Shown: positions 27,770 to 38,843 of the stretch, piece by piece
How positions within the stretch are numbered: the stretch's first letter is position 1
Layout of the letters: each line of letters opens with the position of its first letter
Assembly: GCF_005222845.1 (NCBI RefSeq)
Contig: NZ_STFZ01000021.1
Span: 62,001 to 126,000, forward strand
DNA length: 64,000 bases
Source: Rhizobium sp. FY34
GTDB lineage: Bacteria; Pseudomonadota; Alphaproteobacteria; Rhizobiales; Rhizobiaceae
Reading direction: 5' to 3'
Position numbers and translations under genes: made by a program
Notes under the pieces: generated by a model
The model's database searches: none
Told to the model about the DNA's origin: nothing
What the model saw: the letters and a program-made list of their open reading frames with translations, nothing else

Positions 27770-28537
27770 TCAAGGGTTACCCCCCAGCGCACGAGCAAGG
27801 CTGTCGCGCACCGTATAATCCGTAAGGTCAAGCTTCAGCGGGCTCACGGAAATCCGATTGGCGCGAAGAGCTTGGATATCGGTACCTTCTGCAAACTGAC
27901 CGGCACGTTCGCCAAAACGCAGCCAGAAATAGGGGTTGTCACGGCCATCCTGACGTTCATCGAGAACCAGCGCAAAATCGGTGCGCGCCTGTGAGGTCAC
28001 CTCTATGCCAGCCACATCACCGGCAGCGCAGGCCGGGAAATTGACATTCAGGAAGGTACCGGCCGGCAGATCGAGAGCAAGAAGCCTCGCAATCAGGTCC
28101 GGCGCATAATGTTCAGCTGTCGCCCAGTCAAGGTGGCGCTTGCCATCCTCGTAGCGCACCGCCTGGCTGAGCGAAATGGACCGCACGCCCTGGATCGTGC
28201 CCTCGATGGCACCGGCCACGGTGCCCGAATAGGTCACGTCATCGGCAATGTTTGCACCGGCATTGATGCCCGACAAAATGAGATCCGGCTTGACGTCCAT
28301 GACATGGCGCAGGCCCATGATGACACAATCGGTCGGCGTGCCGCGCACGGCAAAATGCCTGTCCGACACCTGGCGAAGACGAAGCGGCTCCGACAGGGTC
28401 AGGGAATGGGCAAGCCCGCTCTGGTCCGTTTCTGGCGCCACGACCCATACGTCGTCGCTCAGCCTGCGGGCAACACGCTCCAGCACCGCCAAGCCTTCGG
28501 CCTGGATGCCATCATCATTGGTCAGCAGGATGCGCAT
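27770..28537 (-). CDS. surE: 5'/3'-nucleotidase SurE
   Basis: Metal-dependent nucleoside monophosphatase, 255 residues. The N-terminus [11 protein letters not shown] carries the two metal-binding aspartates; [16 protein letters not shown] has the conserved Ser region and [20 protein letters not shown] the conserved Asn ligand. It lies 5 bp downstream of serS and overlaps or abuts pcm. Family length and motifs are complete. Confidence 0.97.
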   Translation of the reverse strand: MRILLTNDDGIQAEGLAVLERVARRLSDDVWVVAPETDQSGLAHSLTLSEPLRLRQVSDRHFAVRGTPTDCVIMGLRHVMDVKPDLILSGINAGANIADDVTYSGTVAGAIEGTIQGVRSISLSQAVRYEDGKRHLDWATAEHYAPDLIARLLALDLPAGTFLNVNFPACAAGDVAGIEVTSQARTDFALVLDERQDGRDNPYFWLRFGERAGQFAEGTDIQALRANRISVSPLKLDLTDYTVRDSLARALGGNP

Positions 28538-28542
28538 GCCTG

Positions 28543-29826
<1,284 letters not shown>

Positions 29827-29922
29827 CGTCGTTCCAGGTCATCTTGTGGTTAGGGCCGACGCGATGCGCCCCGGCCGGAAAATGGCGTCCGGCCGAGACA
29901 TCCTGTTCTGCCGGAACGATCG

Positions 29923-30753
29923 CTACGCCTCGTCGGACTTCGCCACGACAGCGGCGCTTTCCGAATCGCCGGACGCCTGTTCGGCGGCGCGTTTGCGCTC
30001 GATCAGGCGGGCAGCATAGATGGAAACCTCGTAGAGAAGGATAGCCGGCAGCGCAAGACCGATCTGGGACAGCGGATCGGGCGGTGTCAGAACAGCGGCC
30101 ACGACAAAGGCAAGCACGATCGCGTATTTGCGCTTTTCCTTCAGCCAATCACTGGTGAGAATACCGACACGAACGAGAAGCGTGGTGACCACCGGCAGCT
30201 GGAAGACCAGACCGAAGGACATGACCAGCGTCATGATCAGCGACAGATATTCCGAGACTTTCGGCATCAGCGAAATGGCAACTTCGCCATCGACAGGCGC
30301 CTGCTGCATGGCCAAGAAGAACCACATGACCATGGGCGTGAAGAAGAAGTAGACGAGCGCGCCGCCGAGCAGAAACAACAGAGGCGAAGCGATCAGAAAC
30401 GGCAGGAAAGCCGCCCGCTCGTTCTTGTAAAGGCCGGGTGCCACGAACTTGTAGAGCTGCGAGGCAATGATCGGGAACGCGATTACCAGCGCGCCAAACA
30501 TGGCGACCTTCACCTGGGTGAAGAAAAATTCCTGCGGCGCAGTGTAGATCAGTTCCGATTTAGACAGGTCAAGCCCTGCCCAGACCACCGCCCATTTATA
30601 GGGAACGACGAGCAGGTTGAAGAGCTGCTTGGCAAAGTAGAAGCAGACCAGGAAGGCGAGGAAAAAGGCGGCAAGCGACCAAATCAGGCGCGTGCGCAAC
30701 TCCATCAGATGCTCGATGAGCGGCTGGGGCTTGTCTTCAATTTCGCCGGTCAT
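29923..30753 (-). CDS. tatC: Sec-independent (Tat) translocase subunit TatC
   Basis: Six-helix inner-membrane receptor for twin-arginine signal peptides, 276 residues. QPLIEHLMELRTRLIWSLAA is the conserved N-terminal element; SEYLSLIMTLVMSFGLVFQLP and LTPPDPLSQIGLALPAILLY are further signatures. The start overlaps the tatB stop by 4 bp (ATGA). The C-terminus has a short charged tail. CpdB at 59188 in this window carries a Tat-type signal and is a likely client. Confidence 0.97.
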   Translation of the reverse strand: MTGEIEDKPQPLIEHLMELRTRLIWSLAAFFLAFLVCFYFAKQLFNLLVVPYKWAVVWAGLDLSKSELIYTAPQEFFFTQVKVAMFGALVIAFPIIASQLYKFVAPGLYKNERAAFLPFLIASPLLFLLGGALVYFFFTPMVMWFFLAMQQAPVDGEVAISLMPKVSEYLSLIMTLVMSFGLVFQLPVVTTLLVRVGILTSDWLKEKRKYAIVLAFVVAAVLTPPDPLSQIGLALPAILLYEVSIYAARLIERKRAAEQASGDSESAAVVAKSDEA

Positions 30754-31607
30754 GCGTCATCCTTGGGCGTGGTAGGCTTCTTGCGCTTGCGTGGCTGCAC
30801 CGGACTTGTGGCGAGTTCTGCGGAAGCCTCGATGGATTTGGCCACCCGCTTGCGCGGTGCCTTTTCCAATGGGGGCGCGTTTGACGGGGTGGCTTCAATC
30901 GCAGCCGCCGAAATCGACTTGGCGGTGCGCGTGCGCTTGGCCGCAGCCACAGGGATTGGTGCTTCCTCGACGGCAGCAGGGGGCTTTCGTGGTGCACGCG
31001 GCTTCTTGACCGCAGGCACCGGCGTTTCCGTCACTGTTGCAACGACAGGAGTGGGTGCTGTAGCAGCTGCGGCAGGCGCTGGCGTGACAGCCGGACCTGT
31101 TGAGGCTGGTGCGGCCGGCGTAACGACCGACGCCGCGGCAACCACTGGGGTTGACGCCGGCGCCGCAGCCGGCGCTGAAAGGGGAGTGACGCCCATCGGC
31201 GGCGTTTCCGGCAGCGACATGTCCGCAACGGGCAGCAGTTCATCGATCAGGCTTTCGGCCGTCTCGTCCTCCGGCTTGCGACCGATCTCGTTCAGCGGCG
31301 GCATTGTCGTCGCCTTCTGAAGATCGTTGCGGATCTCATTGCCCATTTCGCGCAAGGGGTTCATCGCCTCGCGCAGCGCATTGGCCGGATTGAGGCGCTG
31401 CGCATCAGACAAGGTCTGGCGCACATCATCCATATCCGCTTCGCGCAGGGCCTGATCGAACTGCGTTCGAAAGTCCCCTGCCATTTTGCGAAGATTGGAT
31501 GTCATCTTTCCGAAGGCCCGCAGCATGGGCGGGAGATCCTTCGGACCGACGACAACGATCAAGACGACCGCGATAACAAGTAACTCGGTCCAGCCGATGT
31601 CCAGCAT
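30750..31607 (-). CDS. tatB: Tat translocase subunit TatB with a long C-terminal tail
   Basis: Single-span subunit that relays Tat substrates from TatC. The N-terminus MLDIGWTELLVIAVVLIVVV is the membrane helix, with the conserved glutamate at residue 8, followed by GPKDLPPMLRAFGK and an amphipathic helix. At 285 residues it is much longer than TatB of E. coli (171). The extra length is an alanine/proline/threonine-rich tail from about residue 130 that ends in basic KRTRT and RKRKKPTTP segments. Its stop overlaps the tatC start. Confidence 0.95.
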   Translation of the reverse strand: MLDIGWTELLVIAVVLIVVVGPKDLPPMLRAFGKMTSNLRKMAGDFRTQFDQALREADMDDVRQTLSDAQRLNPANALREAMNPLREMGNEIRNDLQKATTMPPLNEIGRKPEDETAESLIDELLPVADMSLPETPPMGVTPLSAPAAAPASTPVVAAASVVTPAAPASTGPAVTPAPAAAATAPTPVVATVTETPVPAVKKPRAPRKPPAAVEEAPIPVAAAKRTRTAKSISAAAIEATPSNAPPLEKAPRKRVAKSIEASAELATSPVQPRKRKKPTTPKDDA

Positions 31608-31655
31608 GCGCTACGCTCCTGCAGGGCCGCGCTCATAGGCGCGGCACCAACGGCC

Positions 31656-31856
31656 TTACTTGGTTTCTTCCGGCTTGTGATCGACCGTCTTGCTGGTCGG
31701 CGTCGCGTCGGTCGTCTCCTCGTCGGACATGCCCTTCTTGAAGCTTTTGATGCCCTTGGCAACGTCGCCCATGAGTTCCGGGATCTTGCCGCGGCCGAAG
31801 AAGATGAGCACGATGACCAGTACGATCAACCAGTGCCAGACACTAAAGGAACCCAT
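31656..31856 (-). CDS. tatA: Tat translocase pore subunit TatA
   Basis: Single-span protein of 66 residues: helix [20 protein letters not shown], then the amphipathic helix [17 protein letters not shown] and a short charged tail. Oligomers form the Tat passage. It heads the tatABC set; tatB follows after 48 bp. Confidence 0.97.
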   Translation of the reverse strand: MGSFSVWHWLIVLVIVLIFFGRGKIPELMGDVAKGIKSFKKGMSDEETTDATPTSKTVDHKPEETK

Positions 31857-31898
31857 GACGTCACTCCATAATTTCGCGTTCTTGCCGATGTAAGACGT

Positions 31899-33002
31899 TT
31901 ATCTCTCTTTTTCAAACACCAAAATATCGTCTGGCGAAACGTTGACGGTCACGTCTGTGAGACCGTCCGGCAACTGGTCGGCGCGGATGCGGGCGCGCAG
32001 CGGATCATCCAGCCCATCGACAGCCAGCGTCAGCAGTTCGACCACGCCGAGAAAGCGACGCGTCAGGATACGCGCCGGCACGGAACCGCCGGTTTCACGC
32101 ACGGAAATTGACGAGATCCGCACGGCAACCTCCACGTCCCTGCCCTCAGCCAGACCACCCGCCGCGCATGTGCCAAGCGGCGTCTCGACTAGGCCATTGC
32201 TCACACGGGCATCGAGACGGTTGATTTCGGAGAAAAAAGCGGCTGCAAACAGCGATTGCGGCCGGCGATAAAGATCCTGAGACCGCCCGACCTGCACCAG
32301 CCGCCCGTGATTGAGCAGCGCTATCCGGTCAGCCATGCGCATGGCCTCTTCCGCATCATGCGTCACGACGATCGCGGTTGCCCGTGTCTGGCGCAGCACA
32401 TCGAGCGTATCGGCGCGGATCGTATCCTTCAGCCTCGAATCAAGTCCGCTGAAAGGTTCATCCATCAAAAGCACGCTCGGACGCGGCGCAAGTGCCCGCG
32501 CCAGCGCCACCCGCTGCTGTTCACCGCCTGACAGCGCATGGGGATACTTCGTCGCATAATGCGAAAGGCCGACGCGTTCCAGCGCCACCATGGCCTCGGC
32601 CAATGCTTCACGGGATGGCAGGGCGGTCAGTCCGAATCGCACGTTTTCCAGCACGTTCAGATGCGGAAACAGCGCATAATCCTGAAACATCAGCCCGACG
32701 CCGCGCTTTTCCGGCGGAACGAATGTCTCCGGTCCCGCCACCTCACGCCCATCGATCAGCACGCGACCACCCGTCTGCGCCTCAATGCCGGCGGCAATAC
32801 GCAAAAGCGTCGTCTTGCCGGAGCCGGACGGGCCCAGCAGGCACAGGACCTCGCCGGGCTTTGCCTCCAGGCTGATATCGCGCACCGTCCCGCGGCCATG
32901 ATAGCTGTGTTCGACGGCTTCGAAGGCGAGACTGGAGGCAAAGGACACGCCGGCGGTGCGGCGGATTGCAGTCGAAGCCCTTGTGGGCGCGGGATCATTC
33001 AT
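31899..33002 (-). CDS. Orphan ABC transporter ATP-binding protein (FbpC-like)
   Basis: ATPase of 367 residues. Walker A is LLGPSGSGKTTLL, the Q-loop LMFQDYALFPH, the signature LSGGEQQRVALARAL, Walker B SVLLMDEPFSGLD and the H-loop VVTHDAEEAMR. The C-terminal 130 residues resemble the OB-type regulatory domain of iron(III) or spermidine/phosphonate importers. No permease or binding-protein gene is adjacent, so partner and substrate are unknown. It lies between scpB and tatA on the same strand, in what is usually a continuous scpAB-tatABC block. Confidence 0.9.
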   Translation of the reverse strand: MNDPAPTRASTAIRRTAGVSFASSLAFEAVEHSYHGRGTVRDISLEAKPGEVLCLLGPSGSGKTTLLRIAAGIEAQTGGRVLIDGREVAGPETFVPPEKRGVGLMFQDYALFPHLNVLENVRFGLTALPSREALAEAMVALERVGLSHYATKYPHALSGGEQQRVALARALAPRPSVLLMDEPFSGLDSRLKDTIRADTLDVLRQTRATAIVVTHDAEEAMRMADRIALLNHGRLVQVGRSQDLYRRPQSLFAAAFFSEINRLDARVSNGLVETPLGTCAAGGLAEGRDVEVAVRISSISVRETGGSVPARILTRRFLGVVELLTLAVDGLDDPLRARIRADQLPDGLTDVTVNVSPDDILVFEKER

Positions 33003-33090
33003 GCCTTCATGCCTTTGTCATGCAACCCGCTGTCATCCGCCGTGAGAGATCGCTAATCATTCGCCCGCCACAGATCGCAGATGTCCTCAG

Positions 33091-33798
33091 CTATTCGTCT
33101 TCTCCACCACCCGGTGTCAAGAGCCCCAGTTCCTCCAGATCAAGCTGCGTGATCGGATCTTCATCCTCGCTGAGGTCTTCAGCAGACATCGGAATCGGAA
33201 TGCGGAAATCCGGCGGAATGCGGCCGGAAAGAAGCCCTGCCCCCTTCAATTCCTCAAGCCCCGGCAGATCGCGGATTTCCTCCAATCCGAAATGATCGAG
33301 AAAACGCGGCGTGGTGCCCAGAGTGACCGGGCGACCCGGCGTACGGCGGCGACCGCGAAACCGCACCCAGCCGGCCTCCATCAGCACATCGAGCGTACCG
33401 CGCGAGGTCTGCACGCCACGGATTTCCTCAATCTCGGCACGTGTCACCGGCTGGTGGTAGGCGATGATGGCCAGAACCTCCAGGGCGGCACGCGAGAGCT
33501 TGCGTACTTCGGTATCGTCGCGGCGGATGACGAAGGACAGATCGGCAGCCGTGCGAAAGGCCCAGCGATCCTCGACGCGAATGAGATTGACGCCGCGCCC
33601 GGCATAGAGCCGCACAAGCCGCCACATGATGCGTGCCACATCCACGCCGCGCGGCAGGCGCTCCGCCAGATAGCTTTCGCTGACCGGCTCTGCCGCCGCA
33701 AAGACCAGCGCTTCGGCTGTGCGCTCGGCCTCCAGCTCCAGCCCGGTTACGGGCCCATCCAGCGGATCCAGCGCGTCGATCATATCCGTCTGCGACAC
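33091..33798 (-). CDS. scpB: Segregation and condensation protein B
   Basis: Winged-helix subunit of the SMC-ScpAB condensin, 235 residues. The ScpB core includes LSRAALEVLAIIAYHQPVTR, IEEIRGVQTSRGTLDVLMEA, and LGTTPRFLDHFGLEEIRDLP. The C-terminus has an acidic tail. The start is a GTG at 33798: AGGAGG ends 6 bp before it, whereas the ATG at 33783 has no site. That AGGAGG overlaps the scpA stop codon, so the two proteins are translationally coupled. Confidence 0.96.
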   Translation of the reverse strand: MSQTDMIDALDPLDGPVTGLELEAERTAEALVFAAAEPVSESYLAERLPRGVDVARIMWRLVRLYAGRGVNLIRVEDRWAFRTAADLSFVIRRDDTEVRKLSRAALEVLAIIAYHQPVTRAEIEEIRGVQTSRGTLDVLMEAGWVRFRGRRRTPGRPVTLGTTPRFLDHFGLEEIRDLPGLEELKGAGLLSGRIPPDFRIPIPMSAEDLSEDEDPITQLDLEELGLLTPGGGEDE

Positions 33799-33808
33799 CT
33801 GCGGCCTC

Positions 33809-34636
33809 CTATTCGCTGACCGGGCCGCCAGGACGACCGGTGGCGCGCCGCATGTAAAGCGGCTGAAACGCACCATCCTGGCGCATTTCAAGGCGGCCCT
33901 CGCGCACGAGCTCCAACGAAGCGGCAAAGGCGCTGGCGGTCGCCGTTACGCGATCGGTCGGCGACATATAGTCGAGAAGATAATGCTGGAGCGCCGTCCA
34001 GTCGCCGATTTCGCCAATCATGCTGGTCAGCAATTCGCGCGCCTCGACCAGAGACCAGACCTTGCGCCGCTCGATCGTCACCTGCGTAACGGCCTGTCTC
34101 TGGCGCAGATTGGCATAGGCATTGAGGAGATCATAGAGATTGGCTTCAAAAGCCTGCCCATTGCGCTCGGGGATATGCTCCGGCGCGCCGCGGGCAAAGA
34201 CATCGCGTCCCAACCGGTTGCGGTTGATGAGACGGGTTGCCGCCTCGCGCATGGCTTCCAGGCGTTTCAGGCGAAAAGCAAGCGTCGCCGCCATTTCCTC
34301 GCCGGTCGGGCCATCATCCTGGCGCACCTGCTGGGGAATGAGGAGTTTTGATTTGAGATAGGCCAGCCATGCGGCCATCACCAGATAATCGGCGGCAAGC
34401 TCGATGCGCACACGGCGCGCGCTATCGACGAATTGCAGATATTGTTCGGCCAGCGCCAGAACAGAGATGCGGGCAAGATCAACCTTCTGCGTGCGGGCAA
34501 GATGCAGCAGAAGATCCAGCGGACCTTCGAAACCGCCGACATCAATGACGAGCGCCGCCTCGCTCACCCCCCGCGCGTCTGTATCCTGCCAGAGCCTGTC
34601 CATCGGTGTGGCAGACTGCGATGTATCACCGGCCAT
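33809..34636 (-). CDS. scpA: Segregation and condensation protein A
   Basis: Kleisin subunit that bridges SMC heads and binds ScpB, 275 residues. GGFEGPLDLLLHLARTQKVDLARIS is read in part as the N-terminal SMC-neck-binding helices, followed by LLIPQQ and a C-terminal winged helix ending near AFAASLELVREG. AGGAGG lies 7 bp before the ATG. It is 48 bp downstream of nagZ and directly coupled to scpB. Confidence 0.96.
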   Translation of the reverse strand: MAGDTSQSATPMDRLWQDTDARGVSEAALVIDVGGFEGPLDLLLHLARTQKVDLARISVLALAEQYLQFVDSARRVRIELAADYLVMAAWLAYLKSKLLIPQQVRQDDGPTGEEMAATLAFRLKRLEAMREAATRLINRNRLGRDVFARGAPEHIPERNGQAFEANLYDLLNAYANLRQRQAVTQVTIERRKVWSLVEARELLTSMIGEIGDWTALQHYLLDYMSPTDRVTATASAFAASLELVREGRLEMRQDGAFQPLYMRRATGRPGGPVSE

Positions 34637-34684
34637 TGCCTGCCCTCCTCTGCCCCAGCTTATCGGCGCTCATGGCACGCCCTT

Positions 34685-35728
34685 TCAGGCCGTGCCCATC
34701 AAGGCCCAGAATTCGGCCCGCAGCGCCTGCTCGCTCAGCCCATCGGGCACGCGAAAGGCCCGCTCGGCCGCTTCAGTGCGCACCAGCGCGGGTCCGGATA
34801 GAACCGGGACCTGCTGCACTACAGCTTTCATTTCCTCCATCACGCCATTGCAATGCAAGACAATATCGCAGCCGCCTGCGACAATATCGGCCGCCCGCTC
34901 GCCAAGCGTGCCTTGAAGCGCATTCATCGAGCTGTCATCGGAGATCAGCAGGCCCTGAAAACCGATGCGGCCGCGAATGATCTCCTCGATCACCTTTGGC
35001 GACGTGGTGGCTGGCCGCTGAGGATCGACCGCGGTGAAGACAATATGAGCGCTCATCGCCATGGCCTCGTCTTTCAGGGCGTGAAAGGGTGCAAAATCAT
35101 GGGCGTCGAGGTCTTCGAGCGACGTGGTGACCACCGGCAGTGCATGGTGCGAATCGGCCATGCCGCGGCCATGGCCCGGCATATGCTTCATCACCGGCAA
35201 CATGCCGCCGGCCTTCAAACCATCGGCCGCCGCCTGCCCCAGGGCTGCAACGACCTGTGGCGTGAAACCATAGGCGCGGTCGCCAATCACATTGCTTGCC
35301 CCTTCCACCGGCACATCCAGAACCGGCAGGCAATTGACATTGATACCCAGTTTCAGGAGATCGAAGGCGTTTAGGCGTGACATCAGCCAGGCGGCGCGCA
35401 GCCCCTTGTCTCGGTCCGCCTCATAGAGCGCACCAAGCGCTGCGGCCGGCGGATATTTTTCAATCATCGGCGGGCGGATGCGCTGCACGCGCCCGCCTTC
35501 CTGATCGATGAGCACCGGCGCGTCGGGGCGCCCAACCGCCTCACGCATCGAGGCCACCAGATCGCGGATCTGCTGCGGCTCCTGCAGATTGCGGGCAAAC
35601 AGGATGAAGCCCCAGGGGCGCTCTGAGCGATAAAGCGCGATTTCATCCGCAGACAGGACCGGGCCGGCACAGCCAAGGATCATGGCTTTCGAGGGACCTG
35701 CCATAACGCTTGTTGCTTCACTCATCAT
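34685..35728 (-). CDS. nagZ: Beta-N-acetylhexosaminidase NagZ
   Basis: Cytoplasmic GH3 enzyme that removes GlcNAc from recycled muropeptides, 347 residues. It carries DQEGGRVQRI, the KHMPGHGRG loop with SHHALP (the NagZ histidine loop) and the nucleophile segment LISDDSSMNAL. NagZ products influence AmpC beta-lactamase induction where AmpR exists. The ATG at 35728 has GAGGG 7 bp upstream; a further ATG at 35746 is in frame. It lies between the SPOR gene and scpA on one strand. Confidence 0.95.
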   Translation of the reverse strand: MMSEATSVMAGPSKAMILGCAGPVLSADEIALYRSERPWGFILFARNLQEPQQIRDLVASMREAVGRPDAPVLIDQEGGRVQRIRPPMIEKYPPAAALGALYEADRDKGLRAAWLMSRLNAFDLLKLGINVNCLPVLDVPVEGASNVIGDRAYGFTPQVVAALGQAAADGLKAGGMLPVMKHMPGHGRGMADSHHALPVVTTSLEDLDAHDFAPFHALKDEAMAMSAHIVFTAVDPQRPATTSPKVIEEIIRGRIGFQGLLISDDSSMNALQGTLGERAADIVAGGCDIVLHCNGVMEEMKAVVQQVPVLSGPALVRTEAAERAFRVPDGLSEQALRAEFWALMGTA

Positions 35729-35780
35729 CCCGCAGCCCTCATCCATTCATCACCCGCACGGTTTCGTGCATCCTCAACAA

Positions 35781-35807
35781 AAAACGGGGCACAAACGGCC
35801 CCGTTTT
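35781..35807 (-). terminator. Terminator of the SPOR gene
   Basis: A perfect 10-bp AAAACGGGGC/GCCCCGTTTT stem with a 7-base loop, followed on the minus strand by a T-run. It separates the SPOR gene from nagZ. Confidence 0.85.
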
Positions 35808-35828
35808 CGATGTCTTGCCGTGAAACGG

Positions 35829-38777
35829 TCAGCGGGCAATCAGGCAGGTGCCACCAGCGGCCCGCAGACGTTCGCACAGAGCAGCGGCCTCATCCTTGCT
35901 GCCAGCCGGAATGCGGACTCGGTAGAACGTGCCCTTGCCGGCAATCTCTGCCTTGGCGATATCGACGCCACGGCCACCGATCACGCTGCCAAACTTTGAC
36001 GACAGGTTGCGATAGGATTTTTGCGCATCGGCTTCGGAGGGAAGCGAGGCAACCTGGATATAGTAGCCGCCAGGACCGGCTGAAGCGGTTGCAGGCGCTG
36101 CTGCGGCAGGCGGAACGGAGGCTGTTGCCACCGGCGCAGTTTGTGCCGGAGCCGGCGTCGCCGGTGTGCGCACATTACCTTGTTCGGAGACGGCCGCGAC
36201 AACCTTGACCGGCTGGGCAGACGGACGCGCAGTCGGCACTGGCGTACCGGGTGCTGCCGTGCCTGCGGAAACCGTTGCCGCCGGTGCTGGCGCAGCAGCA
36301 GCCACGACGGGTGCGGCAACAGGCGCCGCAGGCGTGATGGTCGAGGCGGTCTGGGTCGGTTCCGCCAAAGCAGGCGCTGCCGGAACCTTGGCCGTGCGGG
36401 CCGTCGTTGCCGGCGCGTCGCTGACCTGTTCGACCAGCGTACCATCAGCGCGCACGATCATCGTCTTGACCTTGCGCGGCATGACCGCCAGCTGATCGGG
36501 ATCGGCAGGCGCTGCCGCGGGGGCAGCTTCACCGGGCGACAAACGGGCCTCTTCAGACACGGCAGCCGGCATTTCCTCGGTTTCACCGTCCAGCGAGAAG
36601 CCTTCCGGTACAAGCGTCTTCTGCACGACATCCACCGGCTGTTCATCGGAGGAAATCAGCGACGACTGCTTGGGATCATGCAATGCGCCACCTGCAACCC
36701 GGTCATAGACGGCCTTGTCCTGATTGGGGACAGTCTTGCCACCGGGGTGCTCCGGAACCATCTTCACCGGATCGGTATCAGCGGCAATCACCACCGGTGC
36801 GCCATCACCGCCAAGCCTGCCACCATCACCGGCAAACCAGGCATAGCCGGATACACCCGCCACCAGAAGGAAGCCTGCGATGGACAGAGGCAAGACATAG
36901 GCTGCGGCACGGCGCCGGGTGACCGGCTCCTCATAGGGCTCAAAGGCTCGATCGTCCTCGTCCAGTCGTGTGCGGCCCGGAATGGGCGCAGACAGGCTGC
37001 GGCGGAAATCCTCCTCGAGCGCGCGCTCGAATTCATCGAGACCATCGCTGGGTTGGGCCATGACGGCGGAAGCAGAGGAACCTGCAACGGCAAACGTCTT
37101 CGGCTGCACCCTGGACAGAGGCGCTGCCGCGGCTCTTGCCTCGGCATTGGTCGTTTCCAGGAAGGATGCCAGTTCCGCATCGAGATCAAGATCATAATCG
37201 GAATGGGTAGCGCGGGGTTTTTCCGGCTCATGCACGGGAAGCTCCGGCACATTCAGATCAGGAACCGCTTCCGGCATGTCTTCGGTGTCAGACAGCAAGG
37301 CCGGATCAAACATATCGGCATCGTCAAAGACGATATCCTCCGGCATTGTCGCAGCCTCTGCCGGCGCCGGTGCCGACGCCTCCGTGCGCGGCTCGACGGG
37401 CAGTGTCTGTGCCGAGCGGGAATTGGCCAGAAAGGCTGGCACTACAGGGGCAAGGCTTGCTGCCGCAGGGGCTGGTGCTGGCATTTGCACAGGCATCGGT
37501 GCAGCGGCCCGCACGGGCTCGACCGGGACCGCATTAGCTTTGACAGGCGCAACAGGCGCAAACGCCCCAGGTTCGTCCGCCATCAGGTCGGAGAGATCGA
37601 GATCCAGATCATCCAGCGCGATATCAAAATCCATATCAACGTCAAAATCTGCCGGAATGACAGGTGCGGCAGGTTCGGCACGCGCCACAAGGGGTGCAGG
37701 CACGGGAACTGCCTCAGCCTTCTGCCTTGCTTCCACGCGCGCCGGAGCTACAGCCACGGGGACTTCATCAAAGACCGGCTTGTCATCGAAGTGCGGCGCA
37801 TCGTGAACGATCGGCGCTTCGAAAACGGATTGCGAAATGGGAGCGGTATGGACGGACAGCGTGTGATCTGCGCCACGCGAATAATGATCGACATCATAGA
37901 CCGGTTCATCGAGAGGCGAGAACCTGGCGTTTTCAATGGCCTCTCTCACCGGCGTCGGCGCAAGGTCGGGCACAACCTTCGCTGCTTCTGGCGGCGCAAC
38001 CGCGAAATCAGCTTCCCAGACCGAAGCCGGGGCAGCAGTCAACACCGGCTCAACCGGCTGAAGAACGGCGGAACGTGGCTCGCGCAGGGGCTCCGGGGCA
38101 CGGTTGAAATTGGCAAGCGGCATGCGGAAGCCAGGCTCATAGGCCTTGGCCGGCGGACGCGACGATGGCCGTGAACCGGCAGATACAACCGGTGCCGGTG
38201 CAAGAGAGTTTTCCAGCTCGGAAATCAGGTCGAGATCGAAGGCACCGGCATCAAAGCCGGGCTCAATGGGCGCGCGCCGATTGCCGTCAGAAGCACCGCG
38301 CAGGTTGTCAGCATCGAGCGACATGGAGTCGTAGGCATCAGAACTCAGAAAGCCGGCTGGCATGGCCAGCGCTTCTGCCGCAACACGCAATGCGGCAGCA
38401 GGTGCAGCCGATACGTGAGGCTCTGGATCTGCAAACGGGTCCGCATCGACAAACTGTTCGCGCGTCACGACGGGCGCCGACAGTGGCGCAATAACGGGCT
38501 GAGACTGGGTCGCGGGGGAAAGCGCGACAGATGCATGCGGCTCCACACCCAGATCACCGACCGGATCTAGGCGCGGTGAATCATACCGCTCGAACTCGCG
38601 CAGAAGCTCGTCTTCAAGGTTGAAGACAGGATCGCGACGCGGCTGCTCGCCTGACTGAACCCTTGGGGACGGCCTCTCGTCATAACCGCCGATCCGGGCG
38701 AGTTCCGCCAACGGATCGTCATCGGCAAAGAAGTCCGGCCCGTCATGTCGGCCCAGTGCAACGCTGTTGTTTGCCAT
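35829..38777 (-). CDS. Large SPOR domain-containing membrane protein
   Basis: Protein of 982 residues. The first 620 residues are a low-complexity acidic and alanine/proline-rich cytoplasmic region. A transmembrane helix follows near residues 625-650 (YVLPLSIAGFLLVAGVSGYA), then an alanine/proline-rich periplasmic linker, and a C-terminal SPOR domain (YYIQVASLPSEADAQKSYRN, then GTFYRVRIPAGSK) that binds denuded peptidoglycan at division sites. The start MANNSVAL at 38777 is preferred; a GTG at 38789 is in frame. Rhizobia typically encode such a protein between argS and nagZ. Function in septal or polar wall growth is inferred. Confidence 0.9.
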   Translation of the reverse strand: MANNSVALGRHDGPDFFADDDPLAELARIGGYDERPSPRVQSGEQPRRDPVFNLEDELLREFERYDSPRLDPVGDLGVEPHASVALSPATQSQPVIAPLSAPVVTREQFVDADPFADPEPHVSAAPAAALRVAAEALAMPAGFLSSDAYDSMSLDADNLRGASDGNRRAPIEPGFDAGAFDLDLISELENSLAPAPVVSAGSRPSSRPPAKAYEPGFRMPLANFNRAPEPLREPRSAVLQPVEPVLTAAPASVWEADFAVAPPEAAKVVPDLAPTPVREAIENARFSPLDEPVYDVDHYSRGADHTLSVHTAPISQSVFEAPIVHDAPHFDDKPVFDEVPVAVAPARVEARQKAEAVPVPAPLVARAEPAAPVIPADFDVDMDFDIALDDLDLDLSDLMADEPGAFAPVAPVKANAVPVEPVRAAAPMPVQMPAPAPAAASLAPVVPAFLANSRSAQTLPVEPRTEASAPAPAEAATMPEDIVFDDADMFDPALLSDTEDMPEAVPDLNVPELPVHEPEKPRATHSDYDLDLDAELASFLETTNAEARAAAAPLSRVQPKTFAVAGSSASAVMAQPSDGLDEFERALEEDFRRSLSAPIPGRTRLDEDDRAFEPYEEPVTRRRAAAYVLPLSIAGFLLVAGVSGYAWFAGDGGRLGGDGAPVVIAADTDPVKMVPEHPGGKTVPNQDKAVYDRVAGGALHDPKQSSLISSDEQPVDVVQKTLVPEGFSLDGETEEMPAAVSEEARLSPGEAAPAAAPADPDQLAVMPRKVKTMIVRADGTLVEQVSDAPATTARTAKVPAAPALAEPTQTASTITPAAPVAAPVVAAAAPAPAATVSAGTAAPGTPVPTARPSAQPVKVVAAVSEQGNVRTPATPAPAQTAPVATASVPPAAAAPATASAGPGGYYIQVASLPSEADAQKSYRNLSSKFGSVIGGRGVDIAKAEIAGKGTFYRVRIPAGSKDEAAALCERLRAAGGTCLIAR

Positions 38778-38843
38778 TCCCTCGTCCACTTACCTACGCT
38801 AACACAGTCACTGCCAGCGCTTTATGGGTAAATGGTGGCGTGT

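Noticed and set aside
36141..38174. 677-codon plus-strand open frame
   Set aside because: Antisense shadow of the GC-rich, low-complexity SPOR gene.
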